Below are positions 49,908 through 58,057 of a DNA stretch of 64,000 nucleotides, piece by piece. The DNA lies in NCBI GenBank assembly GCA_028278205.1, contig JANQES010000098.1, positions 1-64,000 on the forward strand. Direction: 5' to 3'. Under the pieces are notes generated by a model that worked only from the letters and a program-made list of their open reading frames with translations, ran no database searches and was not told the DNA's origin. The translations under genes and the position numbers were made by a program. This stretch comes from Rhodothermales bacterium (GTDB lineage Bacteria > Bacteroidota > Rhodothermia > Rhodothermales > Bin80). Position 1 is the first letter of the stretch. The number at the start of each line of letters is the position of its first letter.

Positions 49908-50196
49908 TATAGACACATTTTGATCGAAAATATAACCTCCCTTCTCAAAAAAATTATAGATATAGACACATAACCACGCGAAGTCTAGCCTCTGATGCTG
50001 TTGGAATTTTAGATGGATCAATTCCCCCAAAAATGAGCCGGTGCAACCTCGCCTTCTGGGCCAAGTTGCACCGGCTACCCCACCATCATAGGCCCACAGG
50101 GTGCCGACCTGGGGCCTTTTGTGTTAGATATGCACTTATATAGACACAAAAAGCGGCGAAATATAACCTCCTCTCAAAAAAAAATTTTTAGATTCG
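49908..50196. repeat. TATAGACACA direct repeats with conserved 60-bp context
   Basis: TATAGACACA occurs at 49908-49917, 49961-49970 and 50139-50148. After the first and third copies an ATATAACCTCC follows at the same distance (22 bases start to start; 49930 and 50161), then CTCAAAAAAAA. On the minus strand this reads as GGAGGTTATAT followed by TGTGTCTATA. Confidence 0.85.
49980..50120 (+). ncRNA. possible small RNA with hairpin and terminator
   Basis: AGCCGGTGCAAC (50036-50047) pairs perfectly with GTTGCACCGGCT (50065-50076) around a 17-base loop. A second stem, AGGCCCACAGG with CCTGGGGCCT (50090-50117, one bulge), is followed by TTTT. No open frame covers it. A hairpin plus intrinsic terminator with no gene suggests a short plus-strand transcript, bounded by TATAGACACA repeats. 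Expression data are needed; the structure could also be a transposed repeat. Confidence 0.35.
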
Positions 50197-50343
50197 AAGA
50201 AAACGGTCTTTTTGGGCAAAAAAGAGGGTTTTTTTCTTGGAGTTTAATCCGCATTCTCCGGACTTATTGAGCTTTTTTCCTGATGATGCCGTGAGGTGAC
50301 CGGTCCTTTGATGATCGAGAACGACTGATTTCGGTACAGGCGC

Positions 50344-50500
50344 TTCCGAAAAGTCCTCCTTTGAAGGGGGTGCCCCGACGAAGGAGGGGCGGGGGATGTT
50401 CGGGCGGCTTGTTGAAAACCTCTTAACAGGCCGCATGAACATCCCCCTGCGGCCTGCTGCACATTCGTTTGCTGGCCGCTGTCCTCCTTCGAAGAGGGAA
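50344..50500. repeat. REP-like region with long imperfect hairpin
   Basis: GGGGGATGTTC (50391-50401) pairs with GAACATCCCCC (50437-50447), enclosing a further GCGGCTTGTT/AACAGGCCGC pairing. It is flanked by CTCCTTTGAAGGGGG and CTCCTTCGAAGAGGG words (about 50354 and 50485) related to CCCTTGAGGG repeats at 60690-60800. Confidence 0.75.
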
Positions 50501-50920
50501 TCGCGCGGTGGGCGATGAGCGAAATAGTTGATCGCGCAGATCACAGGGGAGGGTAAAAAAATAGCACTTATGCTTTTTCAGTGCATCTTCCGGCGTCGTT
50601 TTCCGTCTAGAGACGCGCTACGATATGTCTCCTCGCGCCAGGTTAGTGGTTATTTCCAGAACGTCCCAGGGTTTTAGTACGGGGCTATGCGCCTGTTACT
50701 AATGACATCGAAATAAGTCCTGCTCGCTTTGCTGTTTCAGGGCCGTCATGAGTCATGACCCATGACAGTCCGCCCAACCGGGCAAGACTTATTTCGGTTT
50801 AATTAGGGCGTAGTCATGAGATTTATGAGTGCGCTTCGGCGCGCTGGATCAAGACGGCCTGGCATTCACCCCAGAGACCACGTAACGCATTGCTGCCTTA
50901 CGTCAACCTGACAACGTATC
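50501..50920 (+). promoter_or_regulatory. upstream region of the choice-of-anchor protein gene
   Basis: No gene is seen. CGAAATAAGTC (50709-50719) and its complement GACTTATTTCG (50786-50796) enclose a short heptamer tract (GTCATGA, GTCATGA, CCCATGA at about 50745-50766). The promoter of 50921-53308 should lie between this structure and the start codon; no clear Shine-Dalgarno site is visible. Confidence 0.5.
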
Positions 50921-53308
50921 ATGAACAAACCGGGTTATCTTCTTCTCTTCACCGTTTTGCTGCTCGGAGGCGTGGTGCCGGGGCTGGCCCAGCAGAGCCA
51001 GTTCGGCGGGGCAGTTGCCATTGGCAACGACGAGGTCTTCGTCAGTGAAGCCACCAACACCGTGAGCGCCGGCACCGTCTTTGTCTATCACCGAGACGAA
51101 GCCAGCGGCCAATGGAGCGAGCACGCCCAACTGTCTGCCTCCGACGCCGATCCCGACTGGGATGACCGCTTCGGACGAGCCCTGGCTACCGACGGCAAGA
51201 CGCTCGTGGTAGGCGCGACCAAGCGAGGAGGCACGCTGGGCGGCGTCTATTTCTTCGAAAAAAACAACGACGGCGTCTGGACCGAGACCGCTCGCTTTTC
51301 TACCGACGATGCCGACGACGGCGACCACCACGGGCGAGTTCTGGCTATCAGCGGCGACTTTGTTTTCGCCTCCAGCCTCGGGCATAACGAGAGTTCGGGC
51401 GCGGTGTACGTCTACCGGCGCAACGTAGACACAGGCGCCTGGAGCTATCATTCGAAGCTCACCGGCACCGGCATCGAGCCGAACGGCTACTTCGGCCTGG
51501 CGCTGGCCGTCGATGGCGACAAAGCCTTGATCGGGGCACCGCCTTACAACGAGGGCATGGGTGCCGTTTTTGCCTTTCACTACGACGCTGCGAAGGATGC
51601 CTGGATCGAAGACGGCATGCTCAAGGCTGATAGCCTGAAGACCGGCCATCAGTTCGGCTCGGCGTTAGGATTGAAGGGTGATAGGGCGTTCGTAGGAGCA
51701 CCGCGTCATGGCGGCAACCTGGGCGCGGTCTATGCCTATCGCTACGATGCGGCGTCTAAGACCTGGGCGCAACAGGCGCGGCTCGTACCCTCCGACGGCG
51801 ACCAGGGTCGATTGGGCTCATCCATTGCCCTGGGCGGTGACGAAGTGTGGGTGGGATCGCCGGGGGCCTCTGGCATGCAGGGAGCGGTGTATGTCTACAA
51901 GCCCGAAGCCGATTCATGGGCCGAGACAAAGAAGCTGGCTGCCTATGAACTACAACGGGGCGATTTCTTTGCCGGCACGCTGGCCGTCAACAGCAACCTC
52001 GCCGTTGCCGGTGCCCCCGGCGCTGACTATGGCACCGGAACCGCTATCATCTTCGAACGCGACGACGTCTCCAACGAATGGGTCGAAAAGATCACTGTGT
52101 TGAATGAAAAGGCAGGCTTTGCCTCGATCACCGGCGAGCAGGTGGATTGCACCGACGGCGCCGCCGACCTGTTCGAGTGCAGCGACGTGGATCTGGTTTC
52201 GTTCCTTTCGGTCAAGGATATCGGCGGAGATCGGGGCGTGCGCACCAACGACGTCTGGGGTTGGACCGATCCCGAGACGGGCAAAGAATACGCGCTCGTG
52301 GGCCGCGTAGACGGCGCCTCGTTCATCGACATGAGCAACCCGCACAATCCGATTTTCCTCGGCGATCTGCCTTTGACGGAAGGCGCCAACAGCAGCACCT
52401 GGCGCGACATCAAGGTCTACAAAGATCACGCTTTCATCGTGGCCGACGGCGCCGGCGAGCACGGCATGCAGGTCTTCGATCTGACCCAACTGCGCGATGT
52501 CGAAAACCCGCCGGTGACGTTCGAAGAGACGGCGCATTACAGCGGCATCCACAGCGCGCATAACGTGGTCATCAACGAAGACACCGGCTTTGCCTACACC
52601 GTCGGCAGCAGCGGCGGCGGCGAGACCTGCGGCGGCGGCCTCCACATGATCGACATCCGCGAGCCGGCCAACCCGGTCTTCGCCGGCTGCTTCTCCGATC
52701 CTGCCACGGGCCGCGCCTCGACCGGCTACTCGCACGATGCGCAGTGTGTCACCTACCACGGTCCGGACACTGAGCATCAGGGTAAAGAAATCTGCTTCGG
52801 CGCCAACGAAACCGCCCTCAGCGTGGCCGACGTCACCGACAAAGACAACACCATCGCTCTGTCGCGGGCAACGTATCCCAACGTGGGCTACTCGCACCAG
52901 GGCTGGTTGACGGATGATCACCGCTACTTCTTCATGAATGACGAACTCGACGAACTCCAGGGCAAGGTCGACGGCACGCGCACGCTCGTCTGGGACGTGA
53001 CCGACCTCGACGACCCGCAGATGATCAAAGAGTTCTATTCGGAAGGCAATTCCAGCGATCACAACCTTTACATCCGGGGCAACCTGATGTATCAGTCGAA
53101 CTACGTCAGCGGCCTTCGCATCTACGACATCAGCGACGTTTCCAACCCTGTCGAAGTCGCGCATTTCGATACGGTGCCTTACGGCGAAAACGCGCCGGGT
53201 TTTGCCGGTTCGTGGAGCAACTACCCGTATTTCGAGAGCGGCGTAATCGTCGTGACGAGCATGAGTGAAGGGGTGTTTTTCTTGAAGAAAAGATCGGTTG
53301 ACATCTAG
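50921..53308 (+). CDS. secreted FG-GAP plus choice-of-anchor B protein
   Basis: A 795-residue exported protein. The signal peptide ends at GLAQQ (about 25). Residues about 27-400 are FG-GAP/integrin-like propeller blades (QFGGAVAIGNDEVFVSE, RFGRALATDGKTLVVGA, YFGLALAVDGDKALIGAP, RLGSSIALGGDEVWVGSP). Residues about 425-795 match the choice-of-anchor B domain (TIGR04312-like): NDVWGWTDPETGKEYALVG, FIDMSNPHNPIFLG, HSAHNVVINEDTGFAY, YSHDAQCVTYHGPD and YSHQGWLTDDHRYFFMNDE. No T9SS tail follows; some members of this family use other anchors or none. Function is unknown; surface location is likely. The propeller resembles that of 28100-30949. Confidence 0.9.
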   Translation: MNKPGYLLLFTVLLLGGVVPGLAQQSQFGGAVAIGNDEVFVSEATNTVSAGTVFVYHRDEASGQWSEHAQLSASDADPDWDDRFGRALATDGKTLVVGATKRGGTLGGVYFFEKNNDGVWTETARFSTDDADDGDHHGRVLAISGDFVFASSLGHNESSGAVYVYRRNVDTGAWSYHSKLTGTGIEPNGYFGLALAVDGDKALIGAPPYNEGMGAVFAFHYDAAKDAWIEDGMLKADSLKTGHQFGSALGLKGDRAFVGAPRHGGNLGAVYAYRYDAASKTWAQQARLVPSDGDQGRLGSSIALGGDEVWVGSPGASGMQGAVYVYKPEADSWAETKKLAAYELQRGDFFAGTLAVNSNLAVAGAPGADYGTGTAIIFERDDVSNEWVEKITVLNEKAGFASITGEQVDCTDGAADLFECSDVDLVSFLSVKDIGGDRGVRTNDVWGWTDPETGKEYALVGRVDGASFIDMSNPHNPIFLGDLPLTEGANSSTWRDIKVYKDHAFIVADGAGEHGMQVFDLTQLRDVENPPVTFEETAHYSGIHSAHNVVINEDTGFAYTVGSSGGGETCGGGLHMIDIREPANPVFAGCFSDPATGRASTGYSHDAQCVTYHGPDTEHQGKEICFGANETALSVADVTDKDNTIALSRATYPNVGYSHQGWLTDDHRYFFMNDELDELQGKVDGTRTLVWDVTDLDDPQMIKEFYSEGNSSDHNLYIRGNLMYQSNYVSGLRIYDISDVSNPVEVAHFDTVPYGENAPGFAGSWSNYPYFESGVIVVTSMSEGVFFLKKRSVDI

Positions 53309-53341
53309 TTTTTAGACGAGGTCTGGAAATTACTTTTTAGT

Positions 53342-53374
53342 AGACCCGAAGGGTTTTTGAAATCCTTCGGGTCT
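53342..53374 (+). terminator. intrinsic terminator
   Basis: AGACCCGAAGG (53342-53352) pairs with CCTTCGGGTCT (53364-53374), an 11-bp stem with an 11-base loop followed by TTTTAT. It is 33 bases past the stop at 53308. Confidence 0.95.
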
Positions 53375-53511
53375 TTTTATTTCACCGATCTTTTTCCGTC
53401 GCGCCCGTCTATGTCGTCGTTACAAGAGGTCGCACAATAACGTTAAATTTCTGTATTTTCTAGCTCCAACGTGAATGTCCAGACGATAGTCATCCAACGC
53501 TGTGTCTAGCG

Positions 53512-54126
53512 ATGAAGGCAGGAGACGTTCAAGAGCAGGAGATCGATCAGTTGCTGCGCTCTGAAAAGGGGATGTCAAAATCCCCCTTGCAGTTAGTACA
53601 TCCCTGGCAAGAGAAAATCGCAAATCAGAATTGGATGAAAAGGTTGTGGCTTTTCTGGGGAATGCTGGGTTTCCTCTTCTTTTTTATCCAATTCCTTGTG
53701 ATAGCCTTTTTTACTATAGGTGTTTCTTTGACCGCAACCTTGCTCTACATGACGAATTTTTTTCAGGCTGAAGAACCCTGGTTTGGAAACAAGGTATCGG
53801 ACTATTTTGCAGTTATCGCTTTTGTTATATGGTGCTTCGTATTAGCGATATTCCTGCTTCCACAATTTAAGTTGCACGGATTGATGGTGAACGTGAAGCG
53901 ACACAAGCTCAAGAGATTTGCCCAGCATCTGGAGGTGGCTATGAATAGAGCAATGGAAGAGCCCTCTGATGAAAACATTGAGCGAGTTGATAAACTACAC
54001 ATGATTCATCGATGGCTTCATGAGATGAGTGTATGGCCCTTCGAAACAAAGGCCTTTGCTGCTTTATTTACGACAATTGTTGTTCCCATCATCATAGCAA
54101 TCCTTGAACGAATTCTGTTTGTTTGA
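53512..54126 (+). CDS. AT-rich membrane protein of unknown function
   Basis: A 204-residue protein with three or four membrane helices: about 45-65 (LWLFWGMLGFLFFFIQFLVI), 65-85, 98-120 (YFAVIAFVIWCFVLAIFLLP) and 180-203 (FAALFTTIVVPIIIAILERI). A basic, soluble loop (about 120-178) lies between the second and third hydrophobic regions. No family was recognised. Its base composition is clearly more AT-rich than its neighbours (codons such as TTT, ATA and TTA are frequent), which suggests recent acquisition. It is followed after 8 bases by the aldo/keto reductase gene, so the two may share a transcript. Confidence 0.7.
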   Translation: MKAGDVQEQEIDQLLRSEKGMSKSPLQLVHPWQEKIANQNWMKRLWLFWGMLGFLFFFIQFLVIAFFTIGVSLTATLLYMTNFFQAEEPWFGNKVSDYFAVIAFVIWCFVLAIFLLPQFKLHGLMVNVKRHKLKRFAQHLEVAMNRAMEEPSDENIERVDKLHMIHRWLHEMSVWPFETKAFAALFTTIVVPIIIAILERILFV

Positions 54127-54134
54127 ATAGCGAT

Positions 54135-55004
54135 ATGAAGACTAGATTTCTAGGCAATACCGACCTCGAAGTCTCCGCTATCGGCTTCGGCGCGATGCAT
54201 TTTTCGCTGGCGCACAGGGCGCCGGAGGCGCAGGGCGTCGAGGTGATCTATCGCGTTCTCGACCTCGGCGTCACGTTCATCGACACGGCCGATGCGTATT
54301 GCCGCGACGAAGACGACAAGCATCACAACGAACACTTTCTTCGCAACGCCCTCGCCACCTACCCCGGCGATGCGAGCCGCGTGGTCGTGGCCACCAAAGG
54401 CGGGTGCATGCGTCCCGGCGGCAGGTGGACGAGCAACGGCAACCCGGATCACCTCCGGCAGACCATCCGCGAGAGCCACGCCGCCCTCGGCGGAGACCGC
54501 CCGATTACACTGTGGCAGCATCACGCCATCGATTCTAACTACACCGTAGAAGAATCGATGGCGCCGGTTCGCGAGGCGGTGCAAGAGGGGGTGATCGAGT
54601 ACGTGGGCGTGTCGAATTATCGGGTTGAGGAGATCGAGCGGGCGCGGGCGGTGGTCGAGGTGGTGTCGGTGCAGAATCAGTACAGCCCGTGGCATCGGCG
54701 GCCTGAGCACAACGGTGTGCTCGAATACTGCGAGCGGGAGGGGCTGACGTTTCTGCCCTGGAGTCCGCTCGGCGGGCGCAGTCGCGCCAAAAGTCTCCAT
54801 CAGATCGACGGCCTGGCGACGTTGGCGCGGGAGAAAGGCATCTCGCCGCAGCGGCTGGTGATTGCCTGGCTGATGGCGCGGTCGTCGTGCATCCTACCCA
54901 TCCCCGGTTCCAGCCGCCTCGATAACACCGAGGATTTGCTGGCCGCCATCGACGTGACGCTCTCCGACGACGAAGTGCGCCGGATTGATGCGGCGACGGG
55001 GTAG
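54135..55004 (+). CDS. aldo/keto reductase
   Basis: A 289-residue (alpha/beta)8-barrel oxidoreductase using NADPH. The catalytic tetrad is in place: Asp50 and Tyr55 (FIDTADAYC), Lys88 (VVVATKGG) and His129 (LWQHHAID). VGVSNYRVEEIERA, QNQYSPWHRR and the C-terminal cofactor segment ILPIPGSSRLDNTEDLLAA follow the family pattern. It reduces an aldehyde or ketone; the substrate is unknown. The ATG at 54135 is preferred over the upstream TTG at 54123, which overlaps the previous gene. High GC in contrast to the AT-rich gene before it. Confidence 0.93.
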   Translation: MKTRFLGNTDLEVSAIGFGAMHFSLAHRAPEAQGVEVIYRVLDLGVTFIDTADAYCRDEDDKHHNEHFLRNALATYPGDASRVVVATKGGCMRPGGRWTSNGNPDHLRQTIRESHAALGGDRPITLWQHHAIDSNYTVEESMAPVREAVQEGVIEYVGVSNYRVEEIERARAVVEVVSVQNQYSPWHRRPEHNGVLEYCEREGLTFLPWSPLGGRSRAKSLHQIDGLATLAREKGISPQRLVIAWLMARSSCILPIPGSSRLDNTEDLLAAIDVTLSDDEVRRIDAATG

Positions 55005-55063
55005 GCGGGCTGGAAACGTTTGGGGCATCTCTGAGTGTTTCACAGTGTAGGAACGTCAGCGTC

Positions 55064-55150
55064 GGTCACTAGTCATTGGTCACTGGTCACTAGTTTTTCT
55101 TCACCAGTGACCAATGACAGCGAGCGAAGCGAGCGTAATGACCAGTGACC
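55064..55150. repeat. inverted TGGTCAC heptamer tracts, second locus
   Basis: GGTCACT/AGTCATT/GGTCACT units at 55064-55093 face the reversed word at 55103-55118 and 55136-55150. A 17-base insertion (AGCGAGCGAAGCGAGCG, itself a palindrome) interrupts the right arm. The element is immediately upstream of the NUDIX fusion start (55156) and is the same word family as 13320-13395. Confidence 0.9.
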
Positions 55151-55155
55151 AAACT

Positions 55156-56427
55156 ATGCCCGATTTCCAAGAAAAAAACGTCGTCACCTGCTTCTTGCGC
55201 CACCGGGGCGACGTATTGCTGCTACGGCGGAGCGATCAGGTCGGGTCGTACCAGGGCAAGTGGGGCGCGGTGAGCGGGTACGTCGAAGGGACGCCCGAAG
55301 AGACGGCGCGTCGAGAGATTGCCGAAGAGACGGGGCTGGGCCGGGCCGTCCGGTTGGTGCGGCGCGGCGAGCCGTTTGCTGTTGACGATGCAGCACTCGG
55401 CACCCGCTGGATCGTCCATCCGTTCCTCTTCGACTGCCGGAGCCGCGACCTGCGTCTCGACTGGGAGACCACCGAGGCTGCCTGGGTGCCGCCGCCCGGC
55501 ATCCTCCACCGCGACACTGTGCCGAAACTCTGGACTTCCTACGCCCGCGTCGCACCCTCCGTCGATACCATCAAGGCTGACCGCGCGAGCGGCTCGGCGG
55601 CGCTGTCGTATCGGGCGCTCGAAGTGCTGCGCGACCGGGCCGCCTGGATGATCGATCAAGAAGAAGACCCGCAGACCGATTGGGCCAACCTGTGCGCGTT
55701 GGCCCGCCGCCTGCTCGACGCGCGTCCCTCGATGGCGGCGCTGCGCAACCGCATCAACCGGGCCATGCACGCCGCGAGCGTCGAGCCCTCCGCCGTCGCC
55801 GTCGAACATGAGGCCATGGCAGGGCTTGAGCGAGCTATCACTGCCGACGAACTCACCGCGCAGCGCGCCGCCGGCTACGTCGCGGGGCGCCGCGTCTTCA
55901 CGCTGTCGCGCTCCGGCACCGTGCTCGACGCCATCCGGCAGGCCGAGCCGTCGCCGTCGCTGATCGTCATAGCCGCCTCGCAGCCCGGCGGCGAGGGCAT
56001 CGCCGTGGCCGAAGAATTGTCGCGCGCCGGCGCCAACGTCCTGCTCGTGCCCGACACGGCCTTGCCCCAGGTTTTCGAACGCGAACTGGTAGACGTCGCC
56101 CTCGTCGGGGCCGACACCGTGCTGCCGTCGGGCCGGGTGATCAACAAAGTGGGCACGCATCTGGCGGCCCTGGCTGCGAAGCCGCACCACATTCCTTTCT
56201 ACGTCGCCACTGCCTCCGACAAAGTCAGCACCGACGACGCGCCGCGCCTCGAAGACGCCGGCCCGGATGCGCTCTACAGCGGCCCGGCCCCGCTGGAAGT
56301 CTTCAGCCCGCTCTTCGACGTGACGCCGGGCAAGCTGCTCTCGGGCATCATCACCGAATACGGCCTCCTGGCGCCCGTCGAGATGCAGGATCTGGCTTTC
56401 GAGTTGAAGGCGTTGGCGGGATGGTAA
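55156..56427 (+). CDS. NUDIX hydrolase fused to eIF-2B-like domain
   Basis: A 423-residue cytoplasmic protein with two enzymatic parts. Residues about 5-140 are a NUDIX domain (VTCFLRHRGDVLLLRR, GYVEGTPEETARREIAEETG). The catalytic REIAEETG is intact, but the loop before it is shorter than the consensus. Residues about 170-420 resemble the eIF-2B alpha/beta/delta, ribose-1,5-bisphosphate isomerase and methylthioribose-1-phosphate isomerase fold: GANVLLVPDTALPQV, VDVALVGADTVLPSGRVINKVGTHLAALAAK, FYVATASDKVS and FDVTPGKLLSGIITEYG. It may hydrolyse a nucleotide-sugar-like compound and isomerise the sugar phosphate. The ATG at 55156 starts just past the repeat; an upstream in-frame ATG at 55114 lies inside the repeat and is less likely. 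Confidence 0.88.
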   Translation: MPDFQEKNVVTCFLRHRGDVLLLRRSDQVGSYQGKWGAVSGYVEGTPEETARREIAEETGLGRAVRLVRRGEPFAVDDAALGTRWIVHPFLFDCRSRDLRLDWETTEAAWVPPPGILHRDTVPKLWTSYARVAPSVDTIKADRASGSAALSYRALEVLRDRAAWMIDQEEDPQTDWANLCALARRLLDARPSMAALRNRINRAMHAASVEPSAVAVEHEAMAGLERAITADELTAQRAAGYVAGRRVFTLSRSGTVLDAIRQAEPSPSLIVIAASQPGGEGIAVAEELSRAGANVLLVPDTALPQVFERELVDVALVGADTVLPSGRVINKVGTHLAALAAKPHHIPFYVATASDKVSTDDAPRLEDAGPDALYSGPAPLEVFSPLFDVTPGKLLSGIITEYGLLAPVEMQDLAFELKALAGW

Positions 56428-56451
56428 TTCCAAATCCTGCGGATTTGGAAT
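56427..56451. repeat. 11-bp hairpin after the NUDIX fusion gene
   Basis: ATTCCAAATCC (56427-56437), loop TGC, GGATTTGGAAT (56441-56451). The first base overlaps the stop codon of the gene. No T-tract follows on the plus strand. Confidence 0.85.
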
Positions 56452-56486
56452 AAAGTTAGGACGTGTCTGCAAACGATATTTGAAGA

Positions 56487-56675
56487 AGCCCCGTAGGGGT
56501 GTCCTGTTTGTAGCACAAAGCTTTAAAAAATAAATAGCTCCCCCCGCCTTCGCGGGGGCAGGCTCCGGAGCGGCCTGTTCAAAAACTCGCTGCATCGGCG
56601 TTGAACAGGTCGCCCCTACGGGGCTCATTTTTAGGGAAAGTTTGCTTGCTACAAACAGGACGCCCCTACGGGGCT
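56487..56675. repeat. 29-bp inverted repeat with nested copies (CCCCTACGGGG type)
   Basis: 56487-56515 and 56647-56675 are inverted copies of a 29-base sequence with one G-T wobble. A partial third copy (56601-56624) forms its own hairpin with GCGGCCTGTTCA at about 56571. It fills the space between two convergent genes (56428-56710). Confidence 0.9.
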
Positions 56676-56710
56676 AAAAAAACGGAATGACTCATGTTTG
56701 CAGGTACACC

Positions 56711-57841
56711 CTACTGCTCCTCGCCAGCCTGTTCCTTCTCGAATTGTTCGACGAGATCATCAATACGCGGCGCGAGATCGTTATAAAACGTCGCGATGGT
56801 GGGCAGGAACGAGGCGAAAGTCGGGTAGGTGTCTCGATTGGCCTCGTACTGGCCGAGTAAGGCGCTCAGTTCGTCCATCCAGACGAAGTACCGTTTCTTT
56901 TGCTGGGCGATCTCGTGGGCGGCGGCTTCGGGGCCGCGATTCGCTGCGAGATACCGCACCACAGCAGCCCGGACGAGCGATTCGTTGATCATGATGGGCC
57001 ACATCGAGTAGCCTTGCTGCCTCATCTGCGGGGCCACCGCTGCCTGGATCGTCTTGCCGGCCTCGCCCATCGCGCTGAAAAGCGGCACCGTCACCGGGTT
57101 GACGAACGAGTGGTTGAACTCGTGGATGATCGTAACCACCTCCCCTTTGTAGAAGCGCGGCAGCCCCTCGTCGTCGGTGAACTGGACGCCCAGGATCGAA
57201 TACAATTCTTCCGGCCCATCCGGATTGCGGAAACTCGGGCCATAGTTGGACGTGCCGTTGACCAGGCCCAGCACGAGCTTAAACGACGCCCTGGGCCGCT
57301 CCCCGAAAAACGTCTCGAACCACGTTAGATCGACCTCGTCGAGGAGCGCTTGCGCGCGCGATTCGGTGAGGTCGTAGAGCGGTTTTTGTTGTTCGAGGAA
57401 GGTCTCGAAGTGGGTATCTTCGACGAAAGCCTGCGCGTGTTCGATGAACGCGCGCGCATCATCTCTTCTCCAGAGGAACGGCCACGACTTCTCTAAATCG
57501 GCACGCGGCTGCACGGGGAATTCGTCTTTCAGAAAGACAGCCATGTGCATGCACCGGCTATACCGCATGCCTTTCTCCTCGCGGAGCCGGCGCGCGAATT
57601 CGATGGCCGGATGCGCTTTAAAAGGGCCGAAATACGCGTTGATGGCGTCGTTATAGGCCTCGATTTGGCCTGTGTTGTATTCAGGATTGCCGGCTAGGCG
57701 AAAGATGATGCTCACCAGTTCCACCCGTGGATCGACCCGCGCGTCGATAGCGATTGCTTGCGCGGCGACCTCGTGGCGCATCAGCGGCAGCACGACGAGG
57801 CTACATAGCGCCAGAAGCGCAAGGGGAGAGGGCGTTTTCAT
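56711..57841 (-). CDS. DUF4932 secreted metalloprotease-like protein
   Basis: A 376-residue exported protein. The signal peptide is about residues 1-28 (LALLALCSLVVLPLM, cleaved near AAQA). The body matches DUF4932: VELVSIIFRLAGNPEYN (about 40-56), AFVEDTHFETFLEQQKPLYD, YSILGVQF and VVTIIHEFNHSFVNP (about 235-249). The last contains an HExxH-like HEFNH (His240, Glu241, His244), as in zinc peptidases, with MINESLVRAAVVRYL downstream as a possible third-ligand helix. Proteolytic activity is inferred from that motif. The ATG at 57841 gives the signal peptide; 57874 is an alternative. It is convergent with the NUDIX fusion and divergent from YyaL. Confidence 0.85.
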   Translation of the reverse strand: MKTPSPLALLALCSLVVLPLMRHEVAAQAIAIDARVDPRVELVSIIFRLAGNPEYNTGQIEAYNDAINAYFGPFKAHPAIEFARRLREEKGMRYSRCMHMAVFLKDEFPVQPRADLEKSWPFLWRRDDARAFIEHAQAFVEDTHFETFLEQQKPLYDLTESRAQALLDEVDLTWFETFFGERPRASFKLVLGLVNGTSNYGPSFRNPDGPEELYSILGVQFTDDEGLPRFYKGEVVTIIHEFNHSFVNPVTVPLFSAMGEAGKTIQAAVAPQMRQQGYSMWPIMINESLVRAAVVRYLAANRGPEAAAHEIAQQKKRYFVWMDELSALLGQYEANRDTYPTFASFLPTIATFYNDLAPRIDDLVEQFEKEQAGEEQ

Positions 57842-58057
57842 GATAGCTGATCGTGTTGATGACGCCGGGGCCAAGCGGGATGAGGGCAGTTTCTAAAGAC
57901 GGTTTGAAACTGCACGTAGGAAGTGGGGCAACTTTCCAATAACGCATCGAGTCGAAAAAATAGAAATAGTTACAAGGAATTCCGAACGGTCTTGAGAACC
58001 AAACCTCGATTGCTCGTTTCTAATCCCTCGCCGTTCCCCAGATCCGTTATCGAAAAA

